Counted from the first letter of the stretch, positions 18,500-28,705 are shown. The stretch is DNA of 64,000 bases from Streptomyces sp. BHT-5-2 (GCF_019774615.1 NZ_CP081496.1:5084001-5148000); one strand, 5' to 3'. Numbers and translations are program-made. The notes: a model not told the origin generated them from the letters alone.

Positions 18500-18716
18500 C
18501 CGGGCCGCCTTCCCGTCGTCACATGGTCGGGTGGGCACGTCGTCACGCCGTGGGCCGTCCCGGCGGCGGACCGCGGGGCCGGTGCCCTTCGATGGTGACC
18601 GGCCGGGGGTCGGCCGTCCATGCAGCGTCGCTGCGGGTGATCTGTGAGGAGGTGTCGGCGTCCGCGGGTTTCGCGGGGCGCGGGTGGCGCCGGTGGCGGG
18701 TGGGTAGGGTCCCGCC

Positions 18717-19967
18717 GTGGAATTGCCGGGGGTGCAGCTGCGGACGCTGCTGGAGCTGACCCGGAGCCGGACGATGACGGCGGCGGCCACGGCACTGGGG
18801 TACACCCCGGGCGCGGTCTCCCTGCACATCGCCGCGCTGGAGCGGGCCACCGGCACCGAGCTGGTCCGGCGGGCCGGGCGCCGGGTGGAGCTGACGGACG
18901 CGGGGCGGACGCTGGCGGTGCACGCGGAGCGGATCCTGGGGGCGCAGGCCGAGGCGGTGGCGGCCCTGGAGCGGGCCCGCGGGGAGGTGGCCGGGCGGCT
19001 GCGGCTGGGGGTGTTCGGGACGGCGGCGGCGCTGCTCCTGCCGCCGGCGCTGCGGCGGCTGGCGGCCCGGCATCCGCAGGTGCGGGTGGTCGGCCGCGAG
19101 GTGGACGTGGACCAGGCGTACGCGGAGGTGCTGGCCGGGCGGGTCGATCTGGCGCTCGGCCTGGACTATCCGGACGCACCGCTGGCCCGGGACGGCGCGG
19201 TGGAGCTGGTGCGGCTGCGCACCGAGCGGTTCTCGCTGGCGGTGCCGGCCGGGCGGGCGCCCCGGGAGGCGGCCCCCCTGCCCCTGGCGGAGGCGGCGGC
19301 GTACGACTGGATCCTGCCGTCGGCCGGCTCGTACTACGGGCGGGCGATCCGGACGGCCTGCCGCCGGGCCGGCGGCGAGCCGCGGGTGGTGCACGAGGTG
19401 ACGGACACCGCGACGTCGCTGGCGATGGTCGGGGCGGGGCTGGGGGTGGCGCCGCTGACCGGACTGATGCTGCGGCTGCGGTCGGCGGGGATCGCCGCGG
19501 TGCCGCTGCGGGAGACCGTCGAGCGGCACATCGTGGTGGCGGTCGGCACGGCCGCCCGGTCCCGGCCCTCGGTCGCGGCACTGATCGCCGCGCTACGCGC
19601 GGGCGCGGAACCGGACGCGGAGACGGACACGGCGTCGGACGCGGCGTCGGACGCGGCGTCGGACGCGGCGTCGAGGTCGGCGGCGGGGCCGGAGGCCGAA
19701 GCAAGGGACGGCCGGGAGCCGGGCCCCGAGGCGGCTCCGGGCCCGCGGGTCGGTGCCGGGCGGCCGGAGCGTCACACGCAGGGGTCAGCACGGACGGGCC
19801 GGACCGCTTCGCCCGCAGGCGTGACCGCTCCCCCGGATGGCGCAGCCGGTCCGCGGGCGGGCGGGCCCCGGGCGGGCGGTGGTCAGTCCGCGGGGTCCTC
19901 GGGCGGCGGCCACGCCGGGCGGCTGCCGTCGGGGACCGCGGCCAGGGCGTGGCCGACCGTCGGGTAG
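18717..19967 (+). CDS. LysR-family regulator with long low-complexity tail
   Basis: A 416-residue protein whose first 300 residues are a normal LysR regulator: HTH AAATALGYTPGAVSLHIAALER, then an effector domain with LRLGVFGTAAALLLPPAL and MVGAGLGVAPLTGLML. The last 110 residues are Ala/Gly/Pro-rich and contain an ASDA repeat. The start is GTG 18717. It diverges from the lysine-degradation operon across a 217-bp gap and is the obvious regulator of it. The tail is unusual for LysR proteins and its last 85 bases overlap the 3' end of the convergent STAS gene, so a lost original stop codon is plausible. Confidence 0.88.
   Translation: MELPGVQLRTLLELTRSRTMTAAATALGYTPGAVSLHIAALERATGTELVRRAGRRVELTDAGRTLAVHAERILGAQAEAVAALERARGEVAGRLRLGVFGTAAALLLPPALRRLAARHPQVRVVGREVDVDQAYAEVLAGRVDLALGLDYPDAPLARDGAVELVRLRTERFSLAVPAGRAPREAAPLPLAEAAAYDWILPSAGSYYGRAIRTACRRAGGEPRVVHEVTDTATSLAMVGAGLGVAPLTGLMLRLRSAGIAAVPLRETVERHIVVAVGTAARSRPSVAALIAALRAGAEPDAETDTASDAASDAASDAASRSAAGPEAEARDGREPGPEAAPGPRVGAGRPERHTQGSARTGRTASPAGVTAPPDGAAGPRAGGPRAGGGQSAGSSGGGHAGRLPSGTAARAWPTVG
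19631..19672 (+). repeat. 12-bp repeat encoding ASDA in the LysR tail
   Basis: About three and a half head-to-tail copies of GGCGTCGGACGC encode the peptide ASDAASDAASDAAS. The period is in frame. It lies just after the LysR effector domain and marks where the sequence turns low-complexity. Confidence 0.8.
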
Positions 19968-20287
19968 CAGGAGAAGACCCCGAGCGACTGCGTCCCGACC
20001 AGCAGCTTGAGCATCCGTACGCCCAGGGAGGCCAGGAGCAGCCGGCCCTCCAGGCGGCGGCAGAGCCATTCCAGGGCGAGCAGGCAGCTCAGGCCCCGGG
20101 AGTCGCAGAAGCGCAGGGCGGTCAGATCGAGCACGAGGAAGCGGTGGCCGGCCGAGACGACGGACCGGGCCTCGGCGAGGAACGCCTGCTCGGTGCGGAG
20201 GTCCAGCTCACCGCTGACCCGCAGCACCGCGCACTCGTCCTCCTGGACGAGTGCGGTGACCGCCAACGACCGCATCTCCGAGCTCAT
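19883..20287 (-). CDS. STAS-domain anti-sigma factor antagonist
   Basis: A 134-residue SpoIIAA/RsbV-like protein. The fold is recognisable from VLRVSGELDLRTEQAFLAEA and LVLDLTALRFCDSRGLSCLL, where the serine in CDSRGL is the expected phosphorylation site for an anti-sigma kinase. Unphosphorylated it would bind an anti-sigma ATPase and free a sigma factor. The start is ATG 20287, without a strong ribosome site. No partner kinase is adjacent; ATPases of the right family occur at 36301 and 45365. Its last 85 bases overlap the LysR gene on the other strand. Confidence 0.85.
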   Translation of the reverse strand: MSSEMRSLAVTALVQEDECAVLRVSGELDLRTEQAFLAEARSVVSAGHRFLVLDLTALRFCDSRGLSCLLALEWLCRRLEGRLLLASLGVRMLKLLVGTQSLGVFSCYPTVGHALAAVPDGSRPAWPPPEDPAD

Positions 20288-20652
20288 GCCGTCCAGCCTA
20301 AGCGCCGCGGTGCCCGGCACCACCGCCGTGCCACCGGCGTACGCGGGCGGGCTCCGGTGGCGGACACGGGTGTCCGCAAGGGCCCGAACGGGCCCGGACC
20401 AGCGACGCAGGCCCGAAAAGGAGCACTCGGAATCGGTCAGAAACAGGCGCATTTCCGTCCACTGCGGGCAACCTCGGGCAATAGAACCCGTGCCACAAAC
20501 CCGGCTGCGGGCTGAGACGGGCACCGCCATGGCCGAACGGAAAGCACGCCGCGCGGCACCCGCCCGGACGGAGCGCGGCGGACGAGCGGGCGCACGGCGG
20601 CGCGCACCCGGTCGAGAGCGCACGCCCGGAACGGTGCCGGTGGTACCGGCCC
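20288..20652. other. Intergenic region upstream of the STAS gene
   Basis: A 365-bp spacer without a convincing gene. Two compact inverted repeats lie in the probable STAS leader: GCGGACAC/GTGTCCGC (20360-20377) and GGGCCCG/CGGGCCC (20380-20395). They could fold in the STAS mRNA leader or be operators. The stretch 20440-20500 is AT-richer than its surroundings and is the likely promoter zone. Confidence 0.4.
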
Positions 20653-21144
20653 TCAGCGCCCGGCCCCGGGCCCGCCCTCGGCGAGGGCGTCCGCCAGCCG
20701 GTCCAGGAACGCCCGCTGGGCCGTGATCAGCCGGTCGTACGCCTCCCCCGGTGTGCACCACGCCACCCGGTCGATCTCCGGGAAGGTCCGCATCGTCCCG
20801 GAGCCGCGCGGCCACTCCATCTCGAAGGTGCCCGGCTCGATCCGGTCCGGGTCGAGGTCGGCCTCGACGGCCCAGACCGTCACCACCTTGCCGCCGGACT
20901 GCCGGACGTCCCCCAGGGGCACGTACCGCCCGTCCGGCGGCACCGCACCCAGCTCCTCGGTGAACTCCCTGCGGGCCGCGGCCAGCGGCTCCTCCGGCGG
21001 CAGGTACTCGCCCTTGGGCACCGACCAGGCGCCGGCGTCCCGGCGGGCCCACAGCGGGCCGCCCATGTGCGCCAACAGCACCTCGACACCGCCGTCCGCA
21101 CCACCGCGGTACAGCAACAGCCCGGCGCTCCGCTTCCCGGCCAT
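20653..21144 (-). CDS. Nudix hydrolase
   Basis: A 163-residue protein with a complete Nudix box: G-x5-E-x7-REFTEELGA in the stretch beginning GEYLPPEEPL (about residues 44-66). The N-terminus SAGLLLYRGG and PLWARRDAGAWSVPKGE resemble the streptomycete Nudix proteins often encoded beside ATP-dependent DNA ligases. The start is ATG 21144. It lies 65 bp downstream of the ligase gene on the same strand, so the pair may be co-transcribed and the enzyme might sanitise nucleotides or remove adenylated intermediates. The substrate is unknown. Confidence 0.88.
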   Translation of the reverse strand: MAGKRSAGLLLYRGGADGGVEVLLAHMGGPLWARRDAGAWSVPKGEYLPPEEPLAAARREFTEELGAVPPDGRYVPLGDVRQSGGKVVTVWAVEADLDPDRIEPGTFEMEWPRGSGTMRTFPEIDRVAWCTPGEAYDRLITAQRAFLDRLADALAEGGPGAGR

Positions 21145-21209
21145 CGTCCCGCCGCTCCCTCCGCTCCTGATTCCCGTATCGCTTCCCCTCACCGCTCCCG
21201 CACGTCACC

Positions 21210-22745
<1,536 letters not shown>

Positions 22746-22940
22746 ACGGTCATCGTGCCCCCGCGCCGCCGGCCCCGCTCCCGCAGACCGCCCGCCCGCC
22801 TGCCTGCCCGCACGCCTCCCCTTCCGCACCCGGACGACCCGGGCGATCCGGACAGCCCGGACCGCCTCGTCGGCACACCCCGTCGGCACACCCCGTCGGC
22901 AGGCCCCGGCGACGCACTGCCGGGGCGCTACCGTGAGGAG

Positions 22941-23660
22941 GTGACCGCGCCCCGCGCCCCGGAACCCTTCGACGCCGACGGGAACGCCCGCCCGCTCCCC
23001 GTCACCCATGTCTGGTACGCCGCGTACGGCTCCAACACCCACCCCGGACGGCTCGGCTGCTATCTCGCCGGCGGCCGTCCGCCGGGCGGGTTGCGGGAGT
23101 TCCCGGGCTGCCGCGATCCCCGGCGGCCGCGGCGCAGCGCGCCGGTACTGCTGCGCGGGCGACTGTACTTCGCCACCGAGTCCGCGGTGTGGACCGGCGG
23201 CCGGGCCTTCTACGACCCCGACGCCGACAGCGAAACCCCCGCCCACGCCCACCTCCTGACGCTTGGTCAGTTCTCCGACGTGGCGGCACAGGAGATGTAC
23301 CGGGAACCGGTCGCGGACCTCGATCTGACGGAGGTCCTCGCCGCCGGGCGCGCCCGGCTCGGCCCCGGCCGCTACGAGACGCTGGTCTGCGCCGGCCGGC
23401 TCGACGGCCATCCGGTCCTGACGTTCACGGCGCCCTGGCGGAGCACCGAGGTCCCGCCGAACCCGCCCTCCCCCGCCTATCTGCGCCTGATCGGGACCGG
23501 CATCGCCGTCGCCCACGGCTGGTCCGCGCTCCGCACGGCGGAGTACCTCGCCACGTGCCCGGGGGTGCACCCTCGGTGGTCGGTACCGGAGATCACCGCC
23601 CTGCTGGCCGCCGACCCGGACTCGGCCGGGCCGGCCCCGCCACCCGGACCCGCGAACTGA
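22941..23660 (+). CDS. YGSN-motif protein (gamma-glutamylcyclotransferase-like fold)
   Basis: About 239 residues. The opening VWYAAYGSNTHPGRLGCYL has the YGSN loop typical of gamma-glutamylcyclotransferase-like proteins, and a central TLGQFSDVAAQEMYRE follows. Streptomycete relatives are sometimes labelled histone deacetylase, for which I see no support (no HDAC metal motifs). The start is uncertain: GTG 22941 directly follows GAGGAG, which is closer than ideal, and no good ATG exists before the conserved YGSN segment. It stands divergent from the ligase gene. Catalytic function is not assigned. Confidence 0.75.
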   Translation: MTAPRAPEPFDADGNARPLPVTHVWYAAYGSNTHPGRLGCYLAGGRPPGGLREFPGCRDPRRPRRSAPVLLRGRLYFATESAVWTGGRAFYDPDADSETPAHAHLLTLGQFSDVAAQEMYREPVADLDLTEVLAAGRARLGPGRYETLVCAGRLDGHPVLTFTAPWRSTEVPPNPPSPAYLRLIGTGIAVAHGWSALRTAEYLATCPGVHPRWSVPEITALLAADPDSAGPAPPPGPAN

Positions 23661-23774
23661 CCGGCGCGGCTCAGCGACCAGCAGCTCAGTGACCAGCGCG
23701 GCTTGCGGAACGACCGGGACGGAGTTATTCCGGACTTAGGTGTGGACGTGGCTTCCGTCTCCCCTGGGTAGGGG

Positions 23775-25115
23775 GTGCACACTGTGCTGTTCACTGACCG
23801 CGCAGACGCCGGACGGCGGCTCGCCGAGGCGCTGCGCCACTTGGAGAAGGAAGAGCCCGTCGTCCTGGGCCTGCCCCGCGGCGGCGTCCCCGTGGCCTAT
23901 CAGGTTGCCCAGGCGCTGCGCGCGCCCCTCGATGTGATCGTGGTCCGCAAGCTCGGCGTCCCGTACCAGCGGGAACTGGGCTTCGGCGCGATCGGCGAGG
24001 GCGGCGTCCGGGTCCTCAGCGAGGACATCATCCGCCGGGGCCGGGTCGCGCCCGAGGACGTCGACGCGGTGCAGCGCACCGAGGAGGCGGAACTCTCGCG
24101 CCGGGCCGAACGGTTCCGGGCCGGCCGCCCGCGGCTGCCGCTCGACGGCCGGACCGCGATCGTCGTCGACGACGGCATCGCGACCGGATCGACCGCGGCG
24201 GCCGCCTGCCAGGTGGTCCGCGCCCAGGGCGCGGCCCGGGTCGTACTGGCCGTGCCGGTCGCCCCGCCGGACGCCGCCGAGCGTCTGCGCACCGCGGCCG
24301 ACGAGTTCGTCTGCCTGTCCACCCCGTATGCGTTCGCGGCGGTGGGCGAGTGGTATCAGGACTTCTCGCAGACCTCCGACGACGAGGTGGTCTCCCTGCT
24401 TTCCCAGGCCGCGGGCGGCACCACCGCCCCGACCGGTACGGCGCACGGCGCCCGTACGACGACGGCGCACCGGGCGGGCGACTGGGAGGAGGTGCGGATC
24501 GAGGCCGGGCCGGTCCGGCTGGTCGGCGACCTCACCCTGCCGGTACCGGGCGGGCCGGTCGTGATGTTCGCGCACGGCTCCGGCAGCAGCCGGCACAGCC
24601 CGCGCAACCGCGCGGTGGCCACCGCCCTGAACCGCGCGGGCCTGGGCACCCTCCTCTTCGACCTGCTCACCCCGGCCGAGGAGGCCGACCGGGCCAAGGT
24701 CTTCGACATCGAGACCCTGGCCCGGCGGCTGGCCGAGGCCACCCGCTGGCTGCGGGCCCGGGAGGACGTCCCGATCGGCTACTTCGGCGCGAGCACGGGC
24801 GCCGCGGCCGCCCTGCGGGCCGCCGCCTACCCCGACGCGGACATCGGCGCCGTGGTCTCCCGCGGCGGCCGCCCCGACCTCGCGGGCCGCTCGCTGCTCT
24901 CCGCCGTACGGGCCCCGACGCTGCTGATCGTCGGCGGCGCCGACACCCTGGTACTGGATCTCAACCGCCAGGCGCAGTCCGCGCTGGTCTGCGAGAACAG
25001 ACTGGAAGTCGTGCCCGGCGCGACCCACCTCTTCGAGGAGCGCGGAGCCCTGGACAAGGTGTCCACCCTCGCCCGCGACTGGTTCACCCGCCACTTCCGT
25101 CTGCTCCCGGCATAA
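23775..25115 (+). CDS. Phosphoribosyltransferase fused to alpha/beta hydrolase
   Basis: A 446-residue two-domain protein. Residues 1-215 are a PRTase: VVLGLPRGGVPVAYQVA, VVRKLGVPYQRELGFGAIGEGG, and the PRPP loop AIVVDDGIATGSTAAA. Residues 235-446 are a dienelactone-hydrolase-like domain with VVMFAHGSGSS, the nucleophile elbow GYFGASTGAAAAL, LIVGGADTLVL and a final GATHLFEE histidine. The architecture and length match mycobacterial Rv0571c, a dormancy-regulon protein. The start is GTG 23775. It converges on the baeRF gene and may share a stress regulon with that gene and the CBS protein. Substrates are unknown. Confidence 0.88.
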   Translation: MHTVLFTDRADAGRRLAEALRHLEKEEPVVLGLPRGGVPVAYQVAQALRAPLDVIVVRKLGVPYQRELGFGAIGEGGVRVLSEDIIRRGRVAPEDVDAVQRTEEAELSRRAERFRAGRPRLPLDGRTAIVVDDGIATGSTAAAACQVVRAQGAARVVLAVPVAPPDAAERLRTAADEFVCLSTPYAFAAVGEWYQDFSQTSDDEVVSLLSQAAGGTTAPTGTAHGARTTTAHRAGDWEEVRIEAGPVRLVGDLTLPVPGGPVVMFAHGSGSSRHSPRNRAVATALNRAGLGTLLFDLLTPAEEADRAKVFDIETLARRLAEATRWLRAREDVPIGYFGASTGAAAALRAAAYPDADIGAVVSRGGRPDLAGRSLLSAVRAPTLLIVGGADTLVLDLNRQAQSALVCENRLEVVPGATHLFEERGALDKVSTLARDWFTRHFRLLPA

Positions 25116-25218
25116 CGGGGCCGCATAACGGGGCCGCATCGCAGGCGGCGCCGCAAGCCGCGCGACAACGCAACCGCGGTCAACGTGACAGGCCCACGTG
25201 ACAACAGCGGTCAACTGA

Positions 25219-25255
25219 CAACAGTGGTCAACGGGCGATCCGCTGACCACTGTTG
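25219..25255. terminator. Bidirectional terminator hairpin between convergent genes
   Basis: CAACAGTGGTCA (25219-25230) pairs perfectly with TGACCACTGTTG (25244-25255) over a 13-nt loop. An outer GACAACAG/CTGTTGTC pair extends the structure with a bulge. It lies between the convergent ends at 25115 and 25340, so it can serve both transcripts. Confidence 0.65.
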
Positions 25256-25335
25256 CCTCTGCTGTTGTCTCTACTCTCTACCTACATGGGTCTCTACAGG
25301 TCTCTACGGGGGCTGGTACGGCTGGTACCTGGTAC
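25256..25335. repeat. Short tandem microrepeats beside the terminator
   Basis: A patch of degenerate short repeats: GGTCTCTAC twice, GGCTGGTAC twice followed by a GGTACC-rich run. Upstream, CATAACGGGGCCG is also tandemly duplicated (about 25111-25137). The patch is non-coding and its composition (TCTCTAC) is foreign to the surrounding GC-rich DNA. Confidence 0.6.
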
Positions 25336-25339
25336 CGAG

Positions 25340-26455
25340 CTAGTACCGCAACGTCCCCGCGATCCCGCCCACCTCGGCGAGCACGCCGTCCGGTACGAAC
25401 CGCACCTCCGCTCCGGTGTCCAGCGACCGCTCCACGATCGAGTCCACGATGTCGTCGACGGCGTCCCGTTCACCGGGCTCGGCCGGCATCAGATGGCCGC
25501 CGGTGTCCCGCATGGTCTCCCGGTAGTTCTCCTCCACCGCAAGCAGGGCGACCCGGCCGGTCTCCGCGTTCTGCCGGATCTCGTCCAGTCCGGCGGCGAA
25601 GGCCCGGCGCCCGCGGGCCCGGTCCAGTTCGGCCAGCACATCGGCGACTTCGGCCTCCGCGCGCTTCTCCGCGTACGGGCGGACGGCCTGCCAGAGCGGC
25701 TCGGGCGGTCCGGCGGCCAGCCCGGCCTGCGGTACCTGCGTCACCGTGACCTTGGTGCCGGTGCCGCCCCGCATGACCGTCCCCACGTCGTCGAGGAGGG
25801 AGAGCGCCGCGGCCTTGCCGACCACGTACAGCGGTCGGGGGTCGGCCTTGAGCACGGTGGCCAGCGCGGTGTCCGCCTCGCGCAGGAACTTGCGGGTGTG
25901 CTCGTCACGGAAGGTGCTGGGCACCTCGCCCACCTGCAACTGGTCCTCGGGGTCGGGATCGACCAGGCTGCGGGTGAGCGGGAAGGCGCCGCGCCGCACC
26001 TCGGTGAGGCGGTCCAGCGCACCGCTCCACAGGCTGACGTGGTCGGCGGAGACCGCCAGCACCCAGAAGGGATGCTCGGCGGCGTGCGCGGCGACGAGAT
26101 TGCGGGTGAGGAAGGTGTCCGAGAGCACCACCCGCGCCGGGACCGTGCGGCCCAGCGACCACACCTGGTGCTCCCCCGGCGCGGCGAAGAGGACCATGCC
26201 CTCCTCGGCGTGGGCCAGATCGACCTCCGCCGCCGCCTTGTCCAACTGCTCGACGACGTCGATCCGTCGCTCCCTGGTGACGTCCGGATCGGCCTGGAGC
26301 CGCTCCTTGGCCTCGGCGAGCATGTTCCGCAGCAGGACCGGGTCCTGTGCGTTGTCCGGCTCACGGCGATGTGTGGGCAGCAGCACCGACACGGCCGGGT
26401 AGGGCCGCTGCCGGCGAAGCCTGGCGAGTTCAGCGGGGCTGAGCGCAGCATGCAT
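25340..26455 (-). CDS. baeRF (bacterial eRF1-like) family protein
   Basis: A 371-residue protein of the bacterial archaeo-eukaryotic release factor-like group. Signs are the start ALSPAELARLRRQRPYPAVS, VSVLLPTHRREPDNAQDP, the mid-part DTALATVLKADPRPLYVVG, and the C-terminal GRVALLAVEENYRET and RDAVDDIVDSIVERSLDTGA. Such proteins are thought to act on ribosomes under stress, though the GGQ-type catalytic loop of true release factors is not evident. ATG 26455 is used because the family begins here; an earlier frame start at 26497 lies inside the tandem repeats. It diverges from the Hrp1-like CBS gene. Confidence 0.8.
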   Translation of the reverse strand: MHAALSPAELARLRRQRPYPAVSVLLPTHRREPDNAQDPVLLRNMLAEAKERLQADPDVTRERRIDVVEQLDKAAAEVDLAHAEEGMVLFAAPGEHQVWSLGRTVPARVVLSDTFLTRNLVAAHAAEHPFWVLAVSADHVSLWSGALDRLTEVRRGAFPLTRSLVDPDPEDQLQVGEVPSTFRDEHTRKFLREADTALATVLKADPRPLYVVGKAAALSLLDDVGTVMRGGTGTKVTVTQVPQAGLAAGPPEPLWQAVRPYAEKRAEAEVADVLAELDRARGRRAFAAGLDEIRQNAETGRVALLAVEENYRETMRDTGGHLMPAEPGERDAVDDIVDSIVERSLDTGAEVRFVPDGVLAEVGGIAGTLRY

Positions 26456-26908
26456 CGGAACCCTTCTTTCGGTGAGCGGATTCACGAGCGGTTTCACGAG
26501 CAGTTTTCACGAGCGGTTTTCACGAACGGATCCGGTGGACTCGCGTGCGGATCCAGCGGATTCACGGGGCGCCGTGGAGCGCGGAGTCGGGCCCGGCCCG
26601 GCAGGATGCGGTCCCTGCGGATAGCCTCGTTCGACCCCCGACTCCCCTACCACACTATGCACGATATGCCCGTTTCTCCGGGGCGGCAGCAGGTGCGTCG
26701 GCAGCGGCGTCCCGGCCGTGCGGCAGCCGGATTTCGGGCGGTCCGGCGGCCTCCCGGCCCCGGAAGCGACCTTGCGCCATCCGTGATGTCATCGAAGGGT
26801 GGACGCCCGCGGGCCACGCGGACCACGTGGCCGCCGTGCCGCGCGGACGCCATGCGACGAACACTCCGGAGAAGTCCTGAGAAGAACCCTGTGACAGCGG
26901 GAGGAATC
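26456..26908. promoter_or_regulatory. Divergent control region of baeRF and CBS genes with tandem repeats
   Basis: A 453-bp gap. Close to the baeRF start it holds four direct repeats of consensus TTTTCACGAGCGG (units at 26480, 26492, 26504 and 26517), with looser copies to about 26567 (GCGGATTCACGG). A 12-13 bp period is near one helical turn, suggesting a row of regulator sites. The remainder (26570-26900) is ordinary GC-rich spacer with an AT-richer patch at 26649-26675. No coding signal. Confidence 0.6.
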
Positions 26909-27343
26909 ATGGCCGGCAAGCTGCGAGCCCGGGACATCATGACGGGCGGAGTGCAATGCGTCGGCGCGCACCAGTCGTTGAAGGACGCGGCGCAGATGAT
27001 GCGCGACCTGAGGGTCGGCGCGTTGCCGATTTGCGGTGACAACAACAAGCTGACGGGGATGATCACCGACCGTGACATCGTCATCAAGTGCTGTGCCGAG
27101 GGCATCGACCCGGCGACGGTGCAGGCCGGAACCCTGCAAAGCAAGATCCACTGGATCGATGCCGAGGCGGACGCGGGCGATGTCCTGCGCACCATGGAGC
27201 AGCACCGGATCAAGCGCCTCCCTGTGATCGACGTCAAGGGCGGTCACCAACTGGTGGGCATGATCACCGAGGCCAACCTGGCCAAGAACCTCACCGACAC
27301 CCAGGTCGCCGAATTCGCCAACCGCGTCTACGCGACCGCCTGA
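26909..27343 (+). CDS. Hrp1-like two-CBS-domain protein
   Basis: A 144-residue protein made of two CBS domains and little else. The first (ARDIMTGGVQCVGAHQSLKD to GMITDRDIVIK) and second (KIHWIDAEADAGDVLRTMEQ to GMITEANLAKNL) are both complete. The wording GALPICGDNNKLTGMITDRD closely resembles mycobacterial hypoxic response protein 1 (Rv2626c). CBS pairs usually bind adenosyl ligands such as AMP or ATP. The start is ATG 26909 with GGGAGG four bases upstream. Location next to the baeRF gene and near the PRTase-hydrolase suggests a dormancy/stress set. Confidence 0.92.
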   Translation: MAGKLRARDIMTGGVQCVGAHQSLKDAAQMMRDLRVGALPICGDNNKLTGMITDRDIVIKCCAEGIDPATVQAGTLQSKIHWIDAEADAGDVLRTMEQHRIKRLPVIDVKGGHQLVGMITEANLAKNLTDTQVAEFANRVYATA

Positions 27344-27484
27344 CGCGCCCGTACAGCGGCCGAGCGCACCGCTTCCGCGCCCCGCACCCGGCCGCTGGCG
27401 GCCCCGCCGTCGTACGAACTCACCGTACGAGCTCACCGATCGCATTCAGAGAACGTCTTCACGCACAGATCTCACACATCGATC

Positions 27485-28705
27485 TCACAGATCGGCCTCC
27501 TCGCCGAGGTAGAGCCCGGCGAACGCCTTGGCCGCGGCCTCCGAACCGAGCAGCCGCCGGAGCCGGGCGGAGGCCGTCCCGGCCCGGAACCGGTCGCCCG
27601 ACGAGGCGCCGTGCAGCAGCTCCGAGAGCCACTGCGAGAACTCCAGGTACTGCCAGACCCGCCGCAGGCCGGCCGCCGAGTACCCGGCCAGCCCACGGTC
27701 GTCGCCCTTGTGGTGGGCGATCAGCGCCTCGCCCAGCAACAGGGCGTCGTTGAGGGCGAGGTTCATCCCCTTCGCCGCGATCGGCGCCAGCAGATGCGCC
27801 GCGTCACCGGCCAGATGGAGCCGGCCGTAGGACATCGGCTCCACCACGTAGTCGTGCATCGCCAGCACGGTCTTCTCGCTCAACGGCCCTTCGCACAGCG
27901 GCCGGGCCCCCTCGGCGGCGAGCCGGAGCCGTAGCTCCGCCCACACCCGCTCGTCCGGCCAGTCCGCGACCTCGTCGCCGGCGGGGACCTCCAGGTAGTA
28001 GCGCGTGACGTGGGCGCTGCGCGCCATGTGCGCACCGAACCCCCGCGGGTTGATGCCGAAGACCACCCCGTCCGCGGACGGCGGCGCCTCGGCCAGCACC
28101 GCGAGCCAGGAGACCCCGTGGTCATGGCGGGTCAGCCGCCCCCGCCCCTCCGGTATCGCCGCACGGCTCACCCCGCGCGCCCCGTCGGCGCCGACGATGT
28201 GGTCGCAGGCGATCCGGTGCCGCGCGCCGCTCTCCGGATCCCGGTACGACACCGCGGGCTGCGGCCCGTCGATGTCGTGCAGCCGCACCTCGCGCACCCC
28301 GAAGCGCACCGTCCCACCGGCCCGGTCCGCGTAGGCGGCGAGGAGATCGGAGACCAACAGCGGCTGCGGACAGACGAAATGCCGCCGCCCAGAGAGCCGG
28401 GCGGTCCGCACCGTGTGCCGCCCGCCGTCGAAGCGGAACTCGAACTCGCCCTGGGTCACGGCCCGTTCGATCAGCCGGCCGGCGAGCCCGTGCCGGGCGA
28501 GCGCCCGCACCGCCCACTCCTCGACGAAGCCGGCCCGCGGCCGCCGCTCGATGAACTCCCGGTTCTCCGCCTCCAGTACGACACAGCCGACACCCGCGGC
28601 CCGCAGCAGATTGGCCACGGTGAGCCCCGCGGGGCCGGCCCCGACGATGACGACGGACGTGCGGGCGGGTGGCGGGGCGGCGGGAGGTGCTGCGGGCGAG
28701 GACAC
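27485..28705 (-). CDS. pobA: 4-hydroxybenzoate 3-monooxygenase
   Basis: A 406-residue flavoprotein hydroxylase. It has the FAD motif VVIVGAGPAGLTVANLLRAAG, the ribityl/substrate region RRPRAGFVEEWAVRALARHGLAGRL-like text (read in two parts), IVGADGARGVSR (the DG motif) and GDAAHLLAPIAAKGMNLALND near residue 295, all hallmarks of PobA. It converts 4-hydroxybenzoate with NAD(P)H and oxygen to protocatechuate. The start is GTG 28705; upstream frames lack family similarity. The Pro/Ala-rich first 15 residues are variable in the family. No protocatechuate pathway genes or PobR regulator are adjacent. Confidence 0.9.
   Translation of the reverse strand: MSSPAAPPAAPPPARTSVVIVGAGPAGLTVANLLRAAGVGCVVLEAENREFIERRPRAGFVEEWAVRALARHGLAGRLIERAVTQGEFEFRFDGGRHTVRTARLSGRRHFVCPQPLLVSDLLAAYADRAGGTVRFGVREVRLHDIDGPQPAVSYRDPESGARHRIACDHIVGADGARGVSRAAIPEGRGRLTRHDHGVSWLAVLAEAPPSADGVVFGINPRGFGAHMARSAHVTRYYLEVPAGDEVADWPDERVWAELRLRLAAEGARPLCEGPLSEKTVLAMHDYVVEPMSYGRLHLAGDAAHLLAPIAAKGMNLALNDALLLGEALIAHHKGDDRGLAGYSAAGLRRVWQYLEFSQWLSELLHGASSGDRFRAGTASARLRRLLGSEAAAKAFAGLYLGEEADL

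Noticed and set aside
22941..23660. Histone deacetylase
   Set aside because: No HDAC zinc motifs; the YGSN loop points to a gamma-glutamylcyclotransferase-like fold.
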